This document shows positions 59,636-64,000 of a DNA stretch of 64,000 bases, piece after piece. This DNA is from CAZKBP01 sp964551015 (GTDB lineage Bacteria > Bacteroidota > Bacteroidia > Cytophagales > Microscillaceae): NCBI GenBank assembly GCA_964551015.1, contig CAZKBP010000020.1, forward strand, positions 1 through 64,000, written 5' to 3'. The notes beneath the pieces are model-generated. The model did not search any database. It had not been told where the DNA came from and saw only the letters and a program-made list of their open reading frames with translations. How positions within the stretch are numbered: the stretch's first letter is position 1; every line of letters starts with the position of its first letter. A program made the translations under genes and the position numbers.

Positions 59636-62008
59636 CTACTCATCTCTGAGATAATCTACTGGGTTGAGGCGAGCCGTTTTGAACAGCTTGAAACCAACGG
59701 TTAAGGCAGCCACTATTATCACCAAAGAAATGGGTAATAGGAAAATATACCAACGCAAGGGCATCCGGTAAGCATAAATAGCATCTAAAAGCCAATCTAA
59801 CTGATAATAACAAAGCACCGAGCCAATCAAGGAGGCTAGTAGTAAAAGTTGGATGTAATCTTTGGCCAATAAATAGACCAAGTCTCCTACCGAGGCTCCC
59901 AACACTTTGCGAATACCAATTTCTTTAATTCTTTTCAATACTGTCAATGAAACTAAAGTGTAAAGGCTCAATAATGCAATACTACCAGCTATCAAGGTAA
60001 AATAGTTGTTGAGTTTGAACATAATAGCCTGTAAATTTTTCTCGCTTTGCAGGACTTCATCCTGGTAAAAGCCTTCGTAGGGTTCGTAAGGGGCAATTTT
60101 TGACCAAGCTGCTTCAAGTTCTTGGTTGAGCTGGGTTAAGTCGCTGGCCTTGGCTCTCAAAGCAAGGTATTGGTAATCTTCTTCTGGACTCACTTGTATC
60201 AACAAGGGGCGAATTTTATGAGCAACCATCAGTGAGCCTTCGTGAAAGTCTTTAACGACCCCCTTGACCACAACCCATTTTCCAGCAAGTTGCAGGCGCT
60301 TGCCCACAGGCGTTTGCCAATTCAGGTCTTGCACAAGTTGCTCATTTACCCAAATCCATTTTTGATAAGGCGGGTGGTACTTTTCTGGAAAACGCTCTCC
60401 CTGAATGACACCCAAACCCATCGTATTCAAATAATTTGCTCCTACTTTTAAAGTGCGAAATTGGAACTCTTCTCCCTGATAAAGAATCGCCGTTTCGGGG
60501 CGATCTCTTCCAATATGGTGGGCAGCACCTGCGACCTGCATTACCTCTGGATGTTGTCTGATCTGATCCTGTAAAGCTTGGAACTGCTTGGCCTCATTTA
60601 AGGGCACAACCAGAATATTCTCTAGATCATAGCCACGATCCAGTGCGGCTTGATATTTTCCATTCTGGTAAAAACTAAAACTAAAGGCCAAATTGTAAAC
60701 CACTATTCCCATCTGGAAGACTAAGAGCACTTTCATCAAGTTATTTACACCGCCGAGCTTACTCTTTCCTTTAAGAATACGAACCGGTTGGAGGGAACTC
60801 AAATAAAAAGCAGGGTAAGCCCCCGCTAAAAGACCCGTAGAAAAAAGCAAAACCAGCAAAAAAACCCAGAGTACAAAATTCTCACTGTAGTGGAGCTTCA
60901 AGGAGATAAAAGGAAAGATGGCATTGTAAGCAGGCAAAAGCAGCTCAGCGATACACATACCTAATAGCAAGGCGATGAGAATGAGTATAAAGTGCTCGAT
61001 TAAAAACTGCAGGATTAATTGTTCTCTTCTCCCCCCAGATACTTTGCGTAGGGCAATTTCCTTCAAACGCTTACCAGCGAGGGCAATAGAAGTATTTGTG
61101 AAATTAAAACAAGCCAACAACAAAGTCAAAATGGCAGAAACAGTTAAGCCCCAAATAGCTTCTTTGCTCAAACCAGCGTGAAAAGACGACCTGAAGAGAT
61201 GATGTTCTTGACTCGCCATCGAGAGCAGAGAAGAGAGGTAAAACTCTTTCAGTTTTAGATCTGGGTTATTTTCTTGTTGTATTCCAATGTATTGATTCAC
61301 TGCTCGTTGTACCTGCTCACCTCGGGTAGCAGGCTTCATTTTGATAAAAGTACCACTGACCCATTGTTCCCAATCTTGTGAAGAAATATGGTGAATGCTC
61401 TGATAATCTTCTAGGGTAACTAACACCTCAAAATGTAGACTTGAATTCTTGGGTACATCCTGAAAAATTCCTCCAACTTGAAATGAATAAGGCTCGCCAT
61501 CAATAACAACTTGTAAACTCCGCCCAAGCGGGTCGGTCTTAGCAAAGAATTTTTTGACAGCGGTTTCGCTTAAAAAAATTTGATTTTGCTTTCTAAAATT
61601 TTCCTTGCTTCCATACGTGAGTGGGAAGTTAAAAAAATCCAAAAAATTCTTATCCGCGAAAATGAAGCGCTCTTGAAAGAAACTGTCCTCTATTTTTATC
61701 CCAGCATGGCGAAAAACAACACGACAGGAAGCTTGCACTTCGCTCGTTGTTTCTTGTAAGGCGGGGCCTAAGGGTAATGGCGTGATACTCACTCCCTCTT
61801 TGCGGCCTTTGATTTCTCGCATGCCGTTGATTTTCCAAATCTGCTCAGCATCTTGATGGAAAGCATTAAAATCTTGTTCAAAACGATAATTCAGAAAGGC
61901 TAAGATGCAAGTGGCAATCCCAAGGGCTAAGCCTATGACATTTACTAAAAAATAGAACGGATTTTTTCTTAAATTTCGGAATGCGATAATCAGATAACTT
62001 TTATACAT
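59636..62008 (-). CDS. FtsX/MacB-type ABC transporter permease
   Basis: This 790-residue permease of the large Bacteroidota type has duplicated halves. The first membrane helix lies at about 18-42 (NVIGLALGIATCILAFLNYRF), followed by an extracytoplasmic MacB-PCD region (about 43-285). An FtsX core with three helices (about 290-420) follows. A second periplasmic domain (about 455-660) and a final FtsX core ending VGFKLFKTARLNPVDYLRDE complete it. The segment EIALRKVSGGRREQL and its later equivalent EIGIRKVLGASV are the classical FtsX motifs. No ATPase gene is adjacent; the lone LolD-like ATPase at 6.3 kb is a remote possibility only. Substrate unknown. Confidence 0.9.
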   Translation of the reverse strand: MYKSYLIIAFRNLRKNPFYFLVNVIGLALGIATCILAFLNYRFEQDFNAFHQDAEQIWKINGMREIKGRKEGVSITPLPLGPALQETTSEVQASCRVVFRHAGIKIEDSFFQERFIFADKNFLDFFNFPLTYGSKENFRKQNQIFLSETAVKKFFAKTDPLGRSLQVVIDGEPYSFQVGGIFQDVPKNSSLHFEVLVTLEDYQSIHHISSQDWEQWVSGTFIKMKPATRGEQVQRAVNQYIGIQQENNPDLKLKEFYLSSLLSMASQEHHLFRSSFHAGLSKEAIWGLTVSAILTLLLACFNFTNTSIALAGKRLKEIALRKVSGGRREQLILQFLIEHFILILIALLLGMCIAELLLPAYNAIFPFISLKLHYSENFVLWVFLLVLLFSTGLLAGAYPAFYLSSLQPVRILKGKSKLGGVNNLMKVLLVFQMGIVVYNLAFSFSFYQNGKYQAALDRGYDLENILVVPLNEAKQFQALQDQIRQHPEVMQVAGAAHHIGRDRPETAILYQGEEFQFRTLKVGANYLNTMGLGVIQGERFPEKYHPPYQKWIWVNEQLVQDLNWQTPVGKRLQLAGKWVVVKGVVKDFHEGSLMVAHKIRPLLIQVSPEEDYQYLALRAKASDLTQLNQELEAAWSKIAPYEPYEGFYQDEVLQSEKNLQAIMFKLNNYFTLIAGSIALLSLYTLVSLTVLKRIKEIGIRKVLGASVGDLVYLLAKDYIQLLLLASLIGSVLCYYQLDWLLDAIYAYRMPLRWYIFLLPISLVIIVAALTVGFKLFKTARLNPVDYLRDE

Positions 62009-62230
62009 TTACGTCTAGTTTCAAGAGAAGAAGATAATACCATTCTTTGTTGATAAGCCTATTCGCAAATGCCATTCCTCAATATAAAATCTTATTAACC
62101 AACCATTTACAAGATAAACGTAGAGGTAACCTGTATCAATACTTAACAGTAAGGTGTGCGTATTCGTACAGTTATTACCACACAAGAAAACCATCCCAAG
62201 CTAACTCGGTAAATCTAAATTCGAGAAAAG

Positions 62231-62761
62231 ATGAATTTGAGAGCAGAAATCTTGCAAGCCTCCTTTCCCGAAGATCTTCCAAAGATTATAAAGTCCGTTG
62301 GAGAAGACGCGCAGTGCTTTGCCGAATTAATTGAAATGCTCTTGGAGAGTCAAAAAGATTATCGCCCTAGCCAAAAAGCACTGAGGCTCTTACTTTATTA
62401 CACAAAGCACCATCCTGAATATTTCGATACGCATCTAGAGAGGATAATTCTCAACCTGAAAAACCCTGTCCGTGATACTGTCAAGAGAAACACCCTGAGG
62501 CTCTTGGAAGAATTAGAGATTCCCGAAGCGTGGATGGGCGAGGCCGCAAATATATGTTTTGAATTGCTCGAGTCGGCCGATACTGCCATTGCCATCAAAG
62601 TATTCGCGATGACGGTTTTGTATCATATTTCTTTAAAAGAACCTGATTTACAATCAGAATTAAAAATTATTTTGGAAAATCAAATGCCTTACGGTTCGGC
62701 GGGCTTTAAGTCCAGAGCAAAAAAAATTTTAAAAGCAATAGCGAAAAATCAGCCCGGATAA
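62231..62761 (+). CDS. HEAT/ARM-like helical protein
   Basis: This 176-residue protein of paired helices has a HEAT/ARM-repeat feel (ALRLLLYYTKHHPEYFDTHL; NTLRLLEELEIPEAWMGE). It has no signal peptide and no catalytic motif and looks cytoplasmic. Related small proteins are common in Bacteroidota, of unknown role; a scaffold function is inferred from the fold only. It stands between two minus-strand genes. Confidence 0.7.
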   Translation: MNLRAEILQASFPEDLPKIIKSVGEDAQCFAELIEMLLESQKDYRPSQKALRLLLYYTKHHPEYFDTHLERIILNLKNPVRDTVKRNTLRLLEELEIPEAWMGEAANICFELLESADTAIAIKVFAMTVLYHISLKEPDLQSELKIILENQMPYGSAGFKSRAKKILKAIAKNQPG

Positions 62762-62781
62762 AAATGTATTCAATTGTTTTC

Positions 62782-62811
62782 AAAAAAAACCACTCCTCAT
62801 CGTAGGAGTGG
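62782..62811 (-). terminator. Intrinsic terminator of the thioredoxin-like gene
   Basis: CCACTCCT (62790-62797) and AGGAGTGG (62804-62811) form a perfect 8-bp stem with a 6-base loop. On the minus strand the stem is followed by eight T (62782-62789). It may also act on the convergent plus-strand gene. Confidence 0.85.
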
Positions 62812-62843
62812 CAAAAAATGGGCTGGCACAGACGTTTCTTTGC

Positions 62844-63461
62844 TCATTTCCAAGATTGTATCTTTTCTAAAAACTCCTTCTGGAGAGCTTGGCCCTTATC
62901 CTTGGCGTACCATTTATGCACTTGCTCAGAAAATTCTTTGTAATCTCCTCCTGATTTTTTGAAATCCATCACCATTTGTTGTACTTCCGCCGGTCTTGGA
63001 CCCCATGTTCCTAGCTCCTCGAAGGTATTAGCCTGAAGTACAATCAGTTTAGGAATAGAGCGGCCTCCGTTGGTCAGGTAAGCGTCCATCACTTCCAGGT
63101 TTTCATCCCTGAGCAAGAAGCGAATCTCGATTTTAGGATTTAAGGCTGCAAATTTTACCAAAAAGGGAATATTCTGGGCAGCATCTCCACACCAACCCTC
63201 TGTCAGTATGAGCCAAATCTGTGGATTATCGATTTGCTCAATGGCTTCCTTCAAATCTTCACGGATTTGCGTCGTTTTATCCCAGCGTCGCATGCGTTGT
63301 ACATTCATCTTGGTGTAATGAGTCAAGCTTTCACTTTGCTCAGATCCGGTAGATTTTCCTTCCGCCAGAAGCGCATCGATTAATTGACGATAAGTTTCAT
63401 AGTCTAAACTTTTGTCTATATGTGCTTGGGTAATCACAGATTTCTCTTGAAATGTGTCCAT
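62844..63461 (-). CDS. Thioredoxin-family protein with a single active-site Cys
   Basis: This 205-residue protein has a thioredoxin-like domain at about 65-175, with the strand IWLILTEGWCGDA. The active-site motif is Cys91-Gly-Asp-Ala94, so the resolving Cys of CxxC is missing. This is a known variant group in Bacteroidota and Firmicutes, and such proteins cannot act as classic dithiol reductants. The cis-Pro region (RSIPKLIVL) is preserved. Residues 1-60 and the last 40 are helical extensions. It has its own terminator. No partner is adjacent. Confidence 0.83.
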   Translation of the reverse strand: MDTFQEKSVITQAHIDKSLDYETYRQLIDALLAEGKSTGSEQSESLTHYTKMNVQRMRRWDKTTQIREDLKEAIEQIDNPQIWLILTEGWCGDAAQNIPFLVKFAALNPKIEIRFLLRDENLEVMDAYLTNGGRSIPKLIVLQANTFEELGTWGPRPAEVQQMVMDFKKSGGDYKEFSEQVHKWYAKDKGQALQKEFLEKIQSWK

Positions 63462-63618
63462 AGTTTTCTCTTTTATTGTAATTTTTAAAGTTACATATAA
63501 ATAACCATCATTCCCTTAAAAAGATTCATTTTGAGCGAAAATAATTCGTATCACTCTTACTAACAATCAACTAAGTTGTCAGAAAAAAGGAAGTTTTGAA
63601 AAAGAAGGGTAAAATCTC

Positions 63619-63644
63619 AGCGACTCACCTTGATCTGAGTCGCT
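63619..63644 (-). terminator. Hairpin terminator of the dihydrolipoyl dehydrogenase gene
   Basis: AGCGACTCA (63619-63627) pairs perfectly with TGAGTCGCT (63636-63644), 9 bp with an 8-base loop. The minus-strand continuation GAGATTTT has only a short T run, so efficiency is uncertain. Confidence 0.6.
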
Positions 63645-63668
63645 AAGTAACAGTTGTTTATGTTGGTT

Positions 63669-64000
63669 TTAAAGGTGAATAACCTCTTCGTAGGCCGCCG
63701 CTGCTGCTTCCATGATAGCTTCGGACATCGTGGGGTGTGGGTGTACAGATTTGATAATTTCGTGCCCAGTTGTTTCGAGTTTGCGAGCCGCTACGGCCTC
63801 GGCAATCATCTCGGTTACATTCGCTCCGATCATATGTGCGCCCAGCCATTCTCCGTATTTGGCATCGAAAATTACTTTCACAAAACCATCTTTGGCACCA
63901 GCCGCACTGGCTTTGCCCGAGGCAGAGAAAGGAAATTTCCCAACCTTTATGTCATAACCTGCTTCCTTGGCGGCTTTTTCGGTGTAGCCCACCGAGGCAA
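63669..64000 (-). CDS. lpdA: Dihydrolipoyl dehydrogenase, C-terminal part (runs off the right edge)
   Basis: The last 110 or so residues of the E3 flavoprotein shared by pyruvate and 2-oxoglutarate dehydrogenase complexes are visible. The dimerisation domain shows SVGYTEKAAKEAGYD, KVIFDAKYGEWLGAHMIG and the active-site dyad region SVHPHPTMSEAIMEA, where His and Glu act on the lipoamide disulfide of the partner subunit. The N-terminal FAD and NAD domains lie beyond position 64000, so intactness cannot be judged. It ends with a hairpin terminator. Confidence 0.92.
   Translation of the reverse strand, partial: ASVGYTEKAAKEAGYDIKVGKFPFSASGKASAAGAKDGFVKVIFDAKYGEWLGAHMIGANVTEMIAEAVAARKLETTGHEIIKSVHPHPTMSEAIMEAAAAAYEEVIHL

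Overview
The window is a 64-kb piece of a Bacteroidota chromosome, most likely from the Cytophagia side of the phylum. Supporting signs are -7 boxes of the form TAnnTTTG with few recognisable Shine-Dalgarno sites, a type IX secretion C-terminal domain on a 1507-residue secreted protein, a DUF5686 outer-membrane protein, DUF3667 and DUF1572 families, Bacteroidota-type RimO, LspA and FtsK, and WG-repeat proteins. Nearly all of it is ordinary chromosomal backbone: no prophage, transposase or integrase is visible. One 100-N scaffold gap lies at 50544-50643, inside a repeat.

Left edge (1-760): two minus-strand promoters, a boxA-like site and a leader with a CTTTGAAA segment suggest that an rRNA operon starts just left of the window. 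0.7-9.5 kb: NtrY-like histidine kinase, leucine-rich repeat protein, DksA-like protein, ScpB, RlmB, a lone ABC ATPase, an SDR, Dps, and a lipoyl-like/gamma-carbonic-anhydrase fusion followed by a flavin split-barrel protein. 10.1-11.2 kb: a decayed CRISPR remnant without cas genes, with a Uma2-type gene beside it and a further repeat fragment beyond that gene. 11.3-18.1 kb: the giant secreted protein, with a long structured leader, and an aldehyde dehydrogenase.

18.1-25.8 kb is an envelope region: a transglutaminase-like/TPR protein, three successive WG-repeat exported proteins and a DUF5686 barrel. 26-31.5 kb holds RimO, MurB, a CAP protein and an ArsA/GET3-type ATPase. 31.5-35.6 kb has a 2H-phosphoesterase followed by two cyclic-nucleotide-themed genes: a metallo-beta-lactamase-fold protein with two C-terminal cNMP-binding-like domains, and a cNMP-binding/class III cyclase whose active site looks degenerate. 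This pair is the best candidate here for an uncharacterised system. 36-46.5 kb: Upp, a PilJ-like sensor with a histidine-kinase dimerisation helix but no ATPase domain, a MoxR/RavA-like ATPase, an M14 peptidase, outer-membrane proteins, an MsbA-like exporter and an HPt protein.

47-64 kb: DeoC, LspA, PhzF, an SDR, GTP cyclohydrolase I overlapping a PTPS/QueD-type gene, DUF2147, a SpoIIAA-like protein, an FRG-domain protein, FtsK, a DinB-like protein, a D-threonine-aldolase-type enzyme, a large FtsX/MacB permease, a thioredoxin-like protein and the C-terminal end of dihydrolipoyl dehydrogenase.

Three intergenic repeat systems are visible: inverted GTCGGCAGTCCAC units upstream of rimO, a 42-bp tandem repeat between two convergent genes, and the array that broke the assembly at 50.5 kb. 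All functional assignments come from reading motifs by eye; no database search was run.
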